64,000 nt of DNA, from contig JAVTVY010025320.1 in NCBI GenBank assembly GCA_036873755.1, forward strand, positions 37,445 to 101,444, given 5' to 3'. This document shows, in pieces, positions 45,595-56,518 of this stretch. This DNA comes from Hanleya hanleyi. Lineage: Eukaryota; Mollusca; Polyplacophora; Lepidopleurida; Hanleyidae. The stretch's first letter is position 1. The number at the start of each line of letters is the position of its first letter. Position numbers and translations under genes: made by a program. The notes beneath the pieces are model-generated. The model was not told where the DNA came from and did no database searches. It saw only the letters and a list, made by a program, of their open reading frames with translations.

Positions 45595-47925
45595 GTATGG
45601 TTGGCCATCCCTGCCAGAATTCGTCATTTACAGGATGCCTGTAAATAATATATACCATGGTATAAAATGCCAAGCCTGCCATAATTCGTATTTACAGGGT
45701 GCCTGTAAATGCCAAGCCTGCCATAATTCGTATTTGCAGGATGCCTGTAATTATTTTGTACCATGGTATAAAATCGCCAAGCCTGCCACAATTCGTATTT
45801 ACAGGTTACCTGTAAATGCCAAGCCTGCCATAATTCGTATTTACAGGATGCCTGTAATTATTTTCTACCATGGTATAAAATCGCCAAGCCTGCCACAATT
45901 CGTATTTACAGGATACCTGTAAATGCCAAGCCTGCCATAATTCGTATTTACAGGATGCCTGTAATTAATTTAGCCGTAAGTCGTAAATTTACGCCTTCTT
46001 ATCATTTCCACCAATGATATGCGCTTTTACAAATTTGGTGCCGGGTTTTACGCAACCTCCAAACAGGGCTATCTCCCCTCCTGTCAGTCGATCGACCCTG
46101 CCCTCAGTAAATTATACAGGGCGAAACATTCGCCCTGGTAGTCTCCGAACAGTAAGTCTTCACCACGCCATGTAGCCTATGTCGGAGATTAAAAGTGCGA
46201 GATTATCCGAACTGTTCGGTATCGCAACAACTTGAATTAACCAGAATTAATCAAGTGCAGCACATCTGTACTTAAATAACTGTTCGTCTCTTTACAACAA
46301 CAACATTTGGACTACATCAAGGCATGGAGCCTAATATAGATGGTCAAAATTTCAATGGTCAAAATTTGGACGCCGACAGTGATAAAACTAAGCCCCTTGA
46401 TTATTTTATGACCGCTTATCTTACCACATGCATGGTGGGCTGACTGACCAGGCTTTCAGGGACTCCCGGCTAATTCCGCAATGTTCCGCGGTGGTATGAG
46501 TATGTTTTAGGGAGTTAAATCATGATAATGTAAATGTGTTAAAAAAGGCGATTTTCGCTCGTGTGAGCACCCTAATCGAATGTCAATATGTAAAGCAGCC
46601 AGCCATCTCACCAATGTGTCCATTCATATTATCCGGAAGTCTCCGGAAAATATTTTATTTTACGAGAACAATTCACTCAGCTTGAATATATATGTTCATT
46701 CGTCCATATATCTGGATGTAGTGGACGGATTTCAACGTTTTTTGCACCAAAAGGCACTTCCCAAGCCTGATTTCCTGGCTACCATGATTTCCAACTAGAG
46801 CCATTATTTACAGATTGGTCGGTTTACGGTTGGTGGTAATTTATCTCCGCCCAGATTACTGTAACCAGTGTTGAAAAATGGACCAGAGTTTTAAGACATC
46901 AAGTGCATTGATTGCTGTCAGTGGCCAGACCTGAACACACAGGTGATACGTGGTGAGACGTTAATAAACAACTATCTATCTATCTATCTATCACAGGACA
47001 GGGTCACAGCAATAAAACCAGCAGTGTCAACAGATTAAGACCTCATTATCTAGCCTGCTTGCTTTGATATTTCTTTGAGCAGGGTTCTAAGCGGATTAAA
47101 CACAGACGGTGGTAGATGAGACTGATAAGATGTTATTCCCCCCTTCTTCTGTAGGCTCCATGATCAAGGCTAACGGTCAATTGTTTGAAAACAAATCAGC
47201 GATGCTTGCCTTGTCGGAATTAAATGGTCCCGCACATTCACATCTGCAAAATTATATATCCTCGTATTTAGTATATGGACTGTTTTTGGCTGGTAAAATT
47301 CAGGTTTTGTGAAATGAGGTTTTGGTACATGGCTATATATAAATTGACTGAGAATAGGGTCGATCGACAGGCAGAAGGGAAGATGACCCGGTTTGGAGGT
47401 TGTGTAAAGCCCGGCACCAAATTTGTAAAAGCGTATATCATTGGTGGAAATAATAAGAAGCCGTAGATTTACGACTTACGGCTAAATGAATTACAGGCAT
47501 CCTGTAAATACGAATTGTGGCAGGCTTGGCGATTTTATACCATAGTACAAAATAATTACAGGCATCCTGTAAATACGAATTATGGCAGGCTTGGCATTTA
47601 CAGGTATCCTGTAAATACGAATTGTGGCAGGCTTGGCGATTTTATACCATGGTACAAAATAATTACAGGCATCCTGTAAATACGGATTATGACAGGCTTG
47701 GCATTTACAGGTATCCTGTAAATACGAATTGTGGCAGGCTTGGCGATTTTATACCATGGTACAAAATAATTACAGGCATCCTGTAAATACGAATTGTGGC
47801 AGGCTTGGCATTTACAGGCACCCTGTAAATACGAATTATGGCAGGCTTGGCATTTTATACCATGGTATATATTATTTACAGGCATCCTGTAAATGGCGAA
47901 TTGTGGCAGGGATGGCCAACCATAC
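45595..47925. mobile_element. Foldback element with palindromic repeat arms (2.33 kb)
   Basis: The ends are GTATGGTTGGCCATCCCTGC and its complement, flanked by ACAA on both sides (45591-45594 and 47926-47929). Each arm (about 45595-46105 and 47335-47925) has a tandem array of about 40-bp units followed by a unique inverted stretch. Units contain the near-palindrome TTTACAGGATGCCTGTAAA, and every second or third unit has TATACCATGGTATA, a perfect 14-bp palindrome. The middle (46106-47334) has no recognisable transposase; its short frames look accidental. Confidence 0.88.
46970..46993. repeat. (TCTA)n microsatellite
   Basis: About five to six TCTA units inside the foldback element. Confidence 0.9.
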
Positions 47926-47929
47926 ACAA

Positions 47930-48205
47930 GTCCTGAAATAGCAGAAGAGAACGGGATAAAGTTCAGTACAACAGGATTTATTTCCAGGCACAATGCAGAC
48001 GGAAACCGCCAGTTTACATATAGAACAAAAATAAGAATTCAAAACCAATTCCAACCAATAACAGTAACAATGTTAATCACTTGGATTTTGCGCAACGGAC
48101 TTATCCTAGTCTCATGGAGTAACGTTATGAACTGTGTTAGAGACTATTATATTAAAAGGAATATGACATTAATTCATAGACATCGCCTTTCACCTCTGGG
48201 GCGCC
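47930..48205. other. Spacer before Polinton 2
   Basis: Short unique-looking sequence; no gene or repeat recognised. Confidence 0.5.
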
Positions 48206-50040
48206 AGGGGGCGCCACCAGCTCAAGGTCACGTGGAGGTCAAAAGTAGTTCCGGCAACCTGTAACCTTTGTATTCCTCCGCGGACAGAAAGTAGTCCGAT
48301 GTCAACCAAGTGACTTCCAATGTTAATGTATACGGGGAATGCCTAAAAAGAGTATGGGAATGGACGTTTTGTGACAGGGGTGGGTCCCTAGTGGACCGAA
48401 TGGGTCGAGTGAGGTGTCAAAGTGAAGCGCTCCTCGAGGGCCATTCAGTCATGGGTGGGTGCATGTAAAATTAGGATTTTTTCCCGAAACTATAAAAAGC
48501 GGAACACGGACTTTACCCCTAAAATACGGGAAAACCCCTATCAACCCTAGCCAAAAGGGCTAATATCGGCCTCCGGACTTATTGGGACCTGCCTATCAAG
48601 TCAATGGGGTGGGTGCGTGTAAAATTAGGATTTTTTCCCGAAACTATAAAAAGCGGAATACGGACTTTACCCCTAAAATAGGGGTAAACACCTATCAACC
48701 CTAGCCAAAGGGCTAATATCGGTCCCCGGGCTTATTGGGGCCTGCCTATCAAGTCAATGGGGTGGGTGCATGTAAAAGTAGGATTTTTTCCCGAAACTAT
48801 AAAAAGCGGAATACGGACTTTACCCCTACAATAGGGGTCTGTATTATACAATATAAGGGAAAATGCCTGTATGGGGTATGGGGATGGTCAATTTTTTTTC
48901 GTGGGCTTTACTATGGCTTGTGGGGTCGCGTTTTTCTCGTCTCGCCAAGAAAATGACAATGGGAAGGGTCCCGGAGCGAATCGGTGAAATTTTTGGGAAA
49001 AGTCACCGAGGTCTGTATATAGGGCCATAGGCTGGCTATATGGGGGTATAGGTCCAACCTGGGAAATTCACACACGTTCATTGTGATATGGATTGCTTGG
49101 ATTTGTTTTTCACGTCTCGTCATTTAGAACACGATGGGAAGGGTCCCGGAGCGAAACGATGGAATTTTTGGAAAAAGTCACCGAGGCCTGGGTAGGCCCA
49201 TAGGCCTATACTGCATGGCTATGGGTGTATAGGTCCATACGGGGTGGACGTTTTGGGATCTAGGTGGGCCACTAATGGTCCGATGGGGTCGAGTGAGATA
49301 TCAATGTGAAGCCTATGTGAGGGGGCAACCGATGGGATGGATGTGGGGTAGGAATATCGTCATTCTGCGCATGCGCAATAGACAAAGTGTATGGAAATAG
49401 ACGTTTTGGGATCCAGGGGAGCCACTAGTGGGCCGATTGGATCGAGTGAGGTATCAATGTGAAGCCTATGTGAGGGGGCATCTGATGGGATGAGTGCGGG
49501 GTTGAAATATCGTAACTCTGCGCATGCGCAGTGGACAAAGGGTATGGAAATAGACGTGTTGGGGTCTAGGTGGGCCACTAGTGGGCCGATGGGATCGAGT
49601 GAGGGAGGGAGGGAATTTGGCTTAATGTCACACTCAAGTTTGTTTCACTCATATGGTGACAGTCAGTTTGGTTGGTGGAGGAAGCCGGAGTACCCGGAGA
49701 GAACCACCGCCCTTCGGCAAGTAACTGACAAACTTGCACACATGGACCAGCTGGGCTCGAACCCGTGCCGGTTCAGTGGTGTGAGGCTAGCGGTCACCAG
49801 GGATCGAGTGAGGTATCCATGTGAAGCCTATGTGAGGGGGCTAGACTAGGGTGTCGTTTCCATTCTGCTGCGCAGGTCACGTGGGTTATGACGTCACTTC
49901 CGGGGTTCACCTCCAAACCCAGAAGAGTTCCAATGTTCCCTTAGACGTCCGGATGTTCAACCTCCGGGGGTTTTCCCGGCCCGGGCCGCCCCGGCCGCAG
50001 CGCGCGCGCGCGTCATCACCGGCAGTGCGCGGGTGAATGT
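48206..50040. repeat. P2 left terminal inverted repeat
   Basis: Pairs with 61520-63046. It holds three tandem copies of a roughly 155-bp unit (GGATTTTTTCCCGAAACTAT at about 48475, 48628 and 48782), GCGCATGCGC sites at 49367 and 49520, an E-box/CRE/ETS cluster at 49878-49903 and a CGCGCG tract near 50000. The outermost 150 bases of the two arms are much more diverged than in P1. An unmatched insert lies at about 49610-49800. Confidence 0.85.
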
Positions 50041-50195
50041 CGGGTGAAAAGGTCAAAGGTCACATCCAGGTCAAAAGGTCCAAGGACTCCCTTTCGGCAA
50101 GGTTCGGAGACAATGTTGCGGCATCGATATACAGAGCTTGAACCCCAAAAGGGGATTGTAAATTAACCTGGGAAGGATGGGCAGTTCCATTTGGA

Positions 50196-50248
50196 CCAAT
50201 CAGCGGTCGAAAAAAAGAGCCAATGAGCGATCGATAAAAAGAACCAAT
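50196..50248. promoter_or_regulatory. CCAAT-box triplet
   Basis: CCAAT at 50196, 50220 and 50244, evenly spaced at 24 bases, with an inverted one (ATTGG) at 50401. Even spacing by about two helical turns is typical of NF-Y-type promoter clusters. They lie between the left terminal repeat and the protease gene. Confidence 0.5.
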
Positions 50249-50495
50249 GGACGGGTACTAGAATTTCGCTCACGTCTGCGCCTCCATCCGGGTACTGGTA
50301 TGAATTCGCCTACGTCCGCTCCTACATCCGGGTTCTTGTACACCCGGGTAATGTTTTCTGGACATGGATGGGTTAGCTTTGGCTCCATTCTAGGCCACTG
50401 ATTGGCTAATACGGTGTTCAAAGCCAGTTTCATGCATTATGCTCATATAGAAAACACACAAGACAGGTTTTTTTTGGTGAGATCTCATTTTGTTT

Positions 50496-50501
50496 TTTAT
50501 T
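50496..50501 (-). terminator. Polyadenylation signal after P2 protease
   Basis: AATAAA on the minus strand about 105 bases after the protease stop. It would serve the last gene of the virion block. Confidence 0.5.
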
Positions 50502-50539
50502 CAGTAACAACAACAACGTGAGAACAACCACGTGAAAAC

Positions 50540-50640
50540 TGAAGCCCAAAACAGGGGGCTTGTAAACTTAAGCCCAGAACAGGGGGCTTGTGTACATTGA
50601 AAGAACTTAAGCCCAGAACGGGGCTTGTACATTGAAATGA
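50540..50640. repeat. Triplicated protease gene tail
   Basis: Three copies of a unit with AAGCCCAGAACAGGGGGCTT, one of which encodes the last residues and stop of the protease. Confidence 0.8.
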
Positions 50641-51073
50641 TGGGCGGCCCAGTCATATACGAGTACATCGCGGTCCTCGGCCTTGGGATACTCGTCAAAC
50701 ATCTGTACGATGGTAGATAAGGTCCTTCCCCGGCATCGATGGTACAGGTAAAACAAGCAATATTGTCCGCACACGCTACTGGTCAGGCTTTGCAACGTTT
50801 GACTGTTCCAACACCACGTCTCTGTGCCTTGATCCATGTTAAATCGGGATGGAGGGGTGGCAGGCCGTACGGGTCAAAGTATTCGCCCTGCTGTTCTGTC
50901 AAGTACACGCCCACCCAATGTTCACCGGGCCGATCCATCGGGTCCGTGTTGAGAACGTATGCAGCAGGATACACACGGTCTAATGGGAACACATCTCGGG
51001 CGAACACCCCTTTAAAGACCATACGTGTCCCTGGGTCATTCTCCAGCACGGTGGTTATCTGGTCTGTATCCAT
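50607..51073 (-). pseudogene. PRO: Adenain-like cysteine protease, frameshifted
   Basis: Maturation protease expected to cut capsid precursors. The minus strand from the ATG at 51073 reads through FKGVFARDVFPLD to GEHWVGVYLTEQQGEYFDPYG, with the catalytic histidine (EHW) and the FDPYG acidic motif. The second part, in another frame from about 50830, has SSVCGQYCLFYLYHRC with the nucleophilic cysteine. All triad regions are thus present, but one frame change between about 50800 and 50835 splits the gene. The start lies four bases beyond the MITE insertion; without the insert it would begin one base after the capsid stop. Total length is near that of other Polinton proteases. Confidence 0.88.
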
Positions 51074-51077
51074 GTTA

Positions 51078-53030
51078 GGGACCGTTCAGAATTTATCTTG
51101 AGGGGGGGGCCGGTGGAAATTCAACTGATGACCCTAAGTTATGTGTGACCCCCCCTCCTTTGGCTGGAAGGTTACCAGTGACCCCCCCTCACCTGATACC
51201 ATATTTATCAATGACCCCCCCCCGCCATCTCACCACAAGGTCATTCCCCCCATGGACATTTCCCCCAGTGGGCATTTCCCCCGGTGGACATTTCCTCCAA
51301 TGGACATTTCCCCCACCCTACAATGTATTTTGAACATAGTTTTTAAATAATTTGGCACATCATATATTATATAGCACATTTTTAAACAATATAATGGATC
51401 ACATAGTGATAACATATAAATCATATACATATTATATATTTTAACATTTTAAGAAAACATTATATCATGGTAAAATAAAAGATGTATTTTTAAACAATAT
51501 TATTTTGTTCTATTTTTTACCTCAGTTTTCACTTCAGTTCGGTTTTATGCTCATCAAATGGCTTCATGACGCCGACCAACGAACAGTTAATGTTACGCTA
51601 TATACCATGTATACATCTTTTATATTGTTTTAAAATGTGCTGACTGTATAATACTGATATATACTGTGTATATGTATAATATCTTATCACTTTGTGACTC
51701 AATTATCATAAAACATATGTGGAAATCCTTATATCTTTATAGAAAAAAAAAATTGCGTTATTACAAAATTATTTAAAAACCATGTTCAAAATAACCTAAA
51801 AATATAGGGTGGAGAAAATGTCCACTGGGGGGAAATGTCCACCGGGGCAAATGCCCACTGGGGGAAATGTCCGTACACCATTCCAACATAGCCAGGGGCA
51901 CTAAATGATGCAGTGTGGAATTATATTAAGACCAATTGAAAACACGTTAATAATATGAAGAGCTATTCGTTGCTAAAGTGATTCGCGATATGAAAAAATG
52001 ACAGGGAACGTGACACAGTTCTGCATTACGACGTAACTGCGAGGAGCGAGGAGATTACATTCTGTATGACGTATTTATTCGCATTCACCGGTTTGAGGTA
52101 AAATTATGTCATACTGCATCATGATGCTCAGGGAAACAATGAGGTTATGTTTGTTATACTGACACAGAGATCAACTTTATGAAAATACGGACGAATCCGA
52201 TATGATTAATTTCATGCATTCATCATGTCGGCTTCGCTACAAAAACCCTGCAAAAAATAGACAGCGTTTTATTATTATTATTATAAAACTATTAAAATTA
52301 TTATATTTTATAATATTATTCTCATCATGACATTAACTACCGTCAGTGGAACTTGTCTTGTAGTACGCCACAATTTATTTCTGCAACTTTGGGGCAGCAT
52401 AAATTATTGAATGGTTTGTTTCAGTCTCAAAATGTAGGCTATATTCATTTAGCTAGTTAATGTCCACAATGTCCAGGCTGCACTGCACCTCGATGTGTTT
52501 AGATAAAGGATTTGCTAGATGCACTGTGTACTAACTCAAATCTAGCTGGTATGAATAGGGGCCTAGCTTTTAATACATCTTGAGAAGAGTAAATATGATT
52601 ATAAAGCCATTTACCAGTGTCATGTCCTACTACTGTACACCACAGGAGGTTTGTACATAGATTAATGCTAACAGAACATAGGTCTATCTATGGTACTGTA
52701 TGTTGTTTAGGCTTATGATAAACCATAGAGCCTACTGTTTTGGTAGGCTCCATGGATAAACAAAGCCGTGTTCTGATACATGTGTTTCCTGATCTAAAGT
52801 CCACCCTGGTTCTTCGACCTAAAAAACATGAAATTCATACAGAAGCTCAAGAAATCCTAGCTGAATAGCTGTCCATTTATCATCATCATTTATCAAGTTA
52901 CTGATGACCCCCCCCTCTACACACAGTCTAGTTACACATGACACCCCCCCTTCGTAGGGCTCGAAGTTATTGGTGACCCCCCCTCAAATTCCACCGGCCC
53001 CCCCCCTCAGGATAAATTTTGAATGGTCCC
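51078..53030. mobile_element. Harbinger-like MITE (1.95 kb) in P2
   Basis: Inverted ends GGGACCGTTCAGAATTTATC and its near-complement, about 48 bp, flanked by TTA on both sides (51075-51077 and 53031-53033). A 3-bp TTA target and GGG ends fit PIF/Harbinger. Subterminal GTGACCCCCCCTC words are in direct orientation at both ends. A second inverted-repeat structure lies at 51247-51872. No transposase frame. Confidence 0.85.
51247..51872. mobile_element. Nested inverted-repeat element inside the MITE
   Basis: The arms are about 65 bp, made of 17-bp modules GGACATTTCCCCCAGTG, left arm 51253-51315 and right arm 51808-51872 in inverted orientation. It may be an independent nested insertion or an internal palindrome of the MITE; no target duplication found. 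Confidence 0.65.
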
Positions 53031-54341
53031 TTAGGTGGAAAAGTCACACAGGACGTTGCGCGCCTTGTCCACTTGAATGATGTTGTCAAACTCGGCGTAG
53101 CAGATCACATTGACGGTGGTCTCCAGGGCTCGTGCAAAGTGGATTTCCAACCGTAAATTGCCTTTCTTGGCCAGGGCCAGCTCATGGTCGTTCTCTAAGG
53201 TGGAGGTCAGATCGAAACAGAACAACGTGTATCCGTTCGCGTAGTCCTCCCGACTGATCAAATTCCCTTCGTCCTGGTTGATTTGACCGGTGGCTGTAAA
53301 CAGACTCTGATAGGCTCGAATGAAATTCCTGCGCCCAAAGTTCGGTGTTAAGGCCGTGGCTGGGACCTGTTGTCCATCCACATGCAGGGCCACAAAATTG
53401 ATGCTGAAATGTTTAAAGTCAAACGGATTCTCTGGGTAGGCTCCGCTGAAACTGGTATTTTCCACACACGCCAGGATCAATCGCTTGGGTAGTTCCCCCA
53501 GGAACAGGTTTTCTTTGTTGGCGCCCATATTTTCAGCAGGCACAGAGAACACTTTGGTTTGTACACGTCGGATAGGGTACTGGGCTGGTTTTGTTTCCAA
53601 GGCTTTCATGTGTCCCAATTGAACGGCTGGATTCGGTTTCACTTTTCGGACATACAGGACTGCGTCTTGGATAACAATCTTATAGTCAGCTGCATGCCCG
53701 TCTACGTTAGTGGCCATCAAGGCGAAGGTCGGAGGCGCCCGTATCAGTCGGATTTTGATGGGGATCTTGTTCAAGAGGTACGGGTCTTGCATGAAGATGT
53801 CTGCGTGTAGTCGACCCATGAGATCCACCGAGACGCCGTTCGCGGTCAAAGCCTTCCGTTTGCTATATCCCGTATTGTCGTTCTCTGCGCCCATGTGCTC
53901 GGCTTTGTCCTGGTAGAATAAAGCGGTTGTCAGTTGAGATTTTTTAGCCTCTCGCCCATGCGACAACAGCGTCTCGATGTAGGCTCGATAGGGGTACGTG
54001 TTGGTCGAGTCACTGATGAGTTTGTCGCTGAGAAATATATCCACCTGTTGAAACATCGAGTGCAGCCAGAGATTCGTCGGGCCCACTGTTGCAGCTTGGA
54101 TGATTCTGGAGCCATCCCCATTGACCACCTTGGCTTTCACATACAAGTACGTATGGGCTGAATCCACATAGGCCGTATCCGCAGTACTGATGGTGAACTC
54201 AATGGGCTCTGTTTCGTTGATGCTGGAGAGCGGGAGATGCTCCACCCATAATCCTTGTTCGGTCTGTGTGGGGGCGGCACGGTCCACAAATCAAATTCAC
54301 TGTTGGTGGAGGGGCAGGACTCTGCGTGGACCAAGGATATG
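53031..54341 (-). pseudogene. MCP: Polinton major capsid protein, N-terminal frame break
   Basis: Shell-forming double-jelly-roll capsid protein. The long minus-strand frame from about 54287 to 53031 gives 418 residues with LPLSSINETEPIEFTIS, TYLYVKAKVV, TNLWLHSMFQQVDIFLSDKL, YPYRAYIETLLSHG, FMQDPYLLNKIPIKIRLIRA and DGYTLFCFDLT-like strands near the end, matching the F54H12.2-like capsid family of Polintons. The first codon of that frame is GTG, not ATG. A short piece with SCPSTNSEFDLWTVPP lies just upstream in another frame (to about 54334), so one frame change near 54285 separates the true N-terminus, and no ATG remains at the expected start beside the preceding stop (54343-54345). Otherwise the gene is complete. 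Confidence 0.9.
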
Positions 54342-54342
54342 T

Positions 54343-54747
54343 TTAAGGAAAGATATCCTGGGTCTTCGATGTGCGTCGTCGCTGGGTCGGTCGTCGACTG
54401 GTGCGTGGTCTCGGTGGTGCAGGTCTCTTATTCCCTACGGTGCGTTGTGCTTTGGCCACCAAGACGCCTCCTGCTTCTTTGGTCCGCCGTTTCAAGGCTT
54501 CTTTGGGTGCCGTACCCCCCAAGACATCACCGGCGACTTGCAGTCCACTGCGTACCGCTTGTTTGTCGATTGCTTTCACCCCACGCGTCACCAAGGGCAG
54601 GAACGTTTTGACGATGCTGCCGAGTATGTTCCCCAGTCCATGTCCTCGTTGCATGCGTGCACCACTAAAGACCGGAAAGCCACCCCCGGCCTGTTGGGCA
54701 TAATAGTCGGCATAGCTGCGTGCATCGCACTCGTAAGGTACTTTCAT
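54343..54747 (-). CDS. GGGFPVF-motif minor virion protein (P2)
   Basis: 134 residues, complete. It opens MKVPYECDARSY, then QQAGGGFPVFSGARMQRGHG and LGNILGSIVKTFLPLV, a helix that is amphipathic to hydrophobic; AGDVLGGTAPKEALKRRTKE follows, and a strongly basic tail (RPRTSRRPTQRRR). This gene sits between penton and capsid in Polintons and is reminiscent of adenovirus minor proteins that bridge membrane and core; function is inferred only. The ATG overlaps the penton stop as TAATG, and its own stop lies beside the capsid gene start, so three virion genes abut. P1 keeps only the first 55 codons. Confidence 0.75.
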   Translation of the reverse strand: MKVPYECDARSYADYYAQQAGGGFPVFSGARMQRGHGLGNILGSIVKTFLPLVTRGVKAIDKQAVRSGLQVAGDVLGGTAPKEALKRRTKEAGGVLVAKAQRTVGNKRPAPPRPRTSRRPTQRRRTSKTQDIFP

Positions 54748-55144
54748 TATGCAAAGTGGGGAGCACGTGCTTGTCGAAAAGGAAGTGTCAGCACCACTTT
54801 TCCTCGTTCGAATGCCACCGGTCGTCCCGTGTCATCTCTTATATCCACCGTGATAGTGTTGATCTCGGTTTGTCGTACGGGTAGGTAGAGCATGTGAGTG
54901 AAACTGTGGGTGACTTGATCTCCATACGTCTTTTTAATGGGGACCACCCGCAACAGAGGTGTGTTGATATCGCCCACGATGTGGTTGTCGACTACGTCCG
55001 AGTAGACGTAGAGTCCGTACATACCCGACTTCATATCCATCGGGATCTCGCCTTGGTGGTCGGTGGGACCAGCGAACGTGTTGCCACGGTGTTGTCAGGA
55101 AACACATCCAGCGAACTGTTACTGGGTAGGGTGAGGTAAAACAT
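54747..55144 (-). pseudogene. mCP: Penton-like protein with internal deletion (P2)
   Basis: Starts at 55144 with the same FYLTLPSNSS opening as P1, but about 290 bases are missing after the first 20-odd codons (junction near 55080). The C-terminal half (GLYVYSDVVDNHIVGDI to the stop) remains open from 55040. The deletion removes the strands that contain PYSWYNV. Confidence 0.88.
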
Positions 55145-55231
55145 GGCGACTGAGCTGTCCTGCTGCTGCTGTTGGTTTTAATTGGTGTTCCAGGCCTTGG
55201 ACGGTTGTGTCCGGCGTCGTGTTCGTCACGG

Positions 55232-55993
55232 TTACTTGCTACGTGTCACGGCTCTGGAGATGTGGGGTGTCCTGATCAAGGGTGGTTTTTTAAAGGCCTG
55301 AAAAGAAGGTGCCCGTTGTGGTGGTGTTTTGGGGGGTGACTCCGGTTCCCACTCGGATTCCCAAGAAGGTAGTGGGCCACTCGGCGATTGCTGGGTTCGC
55401 TGCATAAAGGCCCAGCGGTGGGGGTTTCCCACCAATTCCTGTGGTACATGCATGTCTTTCAAGCCTTGAGCAAAGACCTCCCATCTTCGAGGATCCGTGT
55501 GCGACCTGCGTTTACGCATCAGGTCATTCACTAAATCCGTCATGTGGGTCCCGGGGACCACCTGATTCTGTACCAGGAGTTCGCCTTTATCATTCCAAGT
55601 CATCTTAGGATTCTGTTTCATCCGTTGTAATACCAGGCCAGCTTGTTTCTTGAACGATGCAGGTACACTCTTGAGGACTTCGTCTTCCACCCACTGTGGG
55701 GCTGTGGGTGGTACCCCTGGTAATGGCGGCTGTTGGAGCGGTGCTGAGGTCGGCGGTGTGTCACGTGGTGGTGGTGGTGGTGGTGGGGTAGAGAAGGTTT
55801 TGTATTGGTCCATGAACGTCATGTACCGTTGAAGCGTCTCATTGTACCGTTGTACTTTCTCACTGTCGCTTAACCCCGGTCTCTGTAAGATCTGTTGCAT
55901 CTCTCCACCGAGGGTGTTTATGGTCTTCACCGTAGGTGGGACAGGGTAGGCCGATTGGATGATTTGAAGGAACCGTGATTCGACGCGGACCAT
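55232..55993 (-). CDS. WNDKGE-motif protein (P2), C-terminally shortened
   Basis: 253 residues from the ATG homologous to that of P1 (an in-frame ATG at 56011 is also possible). It has the same helix, polyproline run (one Pro shorter) and conserved core WNDKGELLVQNQVVPG and DLVNDLMRKRRSH. A TAA after AVTRSK removes the Arg-rich tail present in P1, and three residues are missing near PPKTPP. It overlaps no intact upstream gene now because that gene is frameshifted. Confidence 0.72.
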   Translation of the reverse strand: MVRVESRFLQIIQSAYPVPPTVKTINTLGGEMQQILQRPGLSDSEKVQRYNETLQRYMTFMDQYKTFSTPPPPPPPRDTPPTSAPLQQPPLPGVPPTAPQWVEDEVLKSVPASFKKQAGLVLQRMKQNPKMTWNDKGELLVQNQVVPGTHMTDLVNDLMRKRRSHTDPRRWEVFAQGLKDMHVPQELVGNPHRWAFMQRTQQSPSGPLPSWESEWEPESPPKTPPQRAPSFQAFKKPPLIRTPHISRAVTRSK

Positions 55994-56033
55994 TTTTTTC
56001 GTGTGGTTCATTGTCGGCCGAAGAGTCCACCCA

Positions 56034-56366
56034 CTACTGGACCCAACATGGAAGCGGCCAACGGTGCCCCCGAGATGGCCCCGAGATGGCCCCGAGAAAG
56101 CCGCCTTTCTGTAACACCTTTTTCTTTTGTGTTTGAGAGACTCGCTTCTGGACTACGGTTCGCAGACCTGTCTTATGCTTAGCCAACTTCGCCTTCTGAG
56201 CCGGAGTCAGTGGTACGTTGCCTTTTAAGATATTGAGTCCAATCTCACACAGACAGCATACGAGAGCGGTGTCTGCACCGCGTACAATGGTTCGGACCAA
56301 CTCGGGTGGGGCCGTCTTCAATACACGGAGCGTCGGAGCGTGCTTCCGTACTCGCGCAGACATCAT
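56034..56366 (-). pseudogene. Basic Gly-rich-helix virion protein (P2), frameshifted
   Basis: Matches 36638-37063 of P1 up to QKGGFLGAI. There, repeated GAGATGGCCCC words (56080-56100) shift the frame, replacing the hydrophobic helix end by unrelated residues. Confidence 0.85.
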
Positions 56367-56518
56367 GTACAACTAATGCCAGAACCCATAACTCTGCCCT
56401 TTTTATCTACCTCAGAGAACAGAGACAAAGTCAACCATGCTGTGGTATTCATTCTTTTTATTATCCCCATCATCAAACACACACTCCAGCTTGGGGAGCC
56501 ACTGTGGGTGTGCTTACA

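Noticed and set aside
45635..45975. Regularly spaced repeats resembling a CRISPR array
   Set aside because: Units are contiguous, mirrored at 47.5-47.9 kb, and part of a foldback element in a eukaryotic genome; there are no unique spacers.
46580..46798. 72-codon frame inside the foldback element as a possible transposase
   Set aside because: Too short, no catalytic motif, no relative in the window.
53559..54161. Plus-strand frames opposite the capsid gene
   Set aside because: Antisense shadows of a long coding frame.
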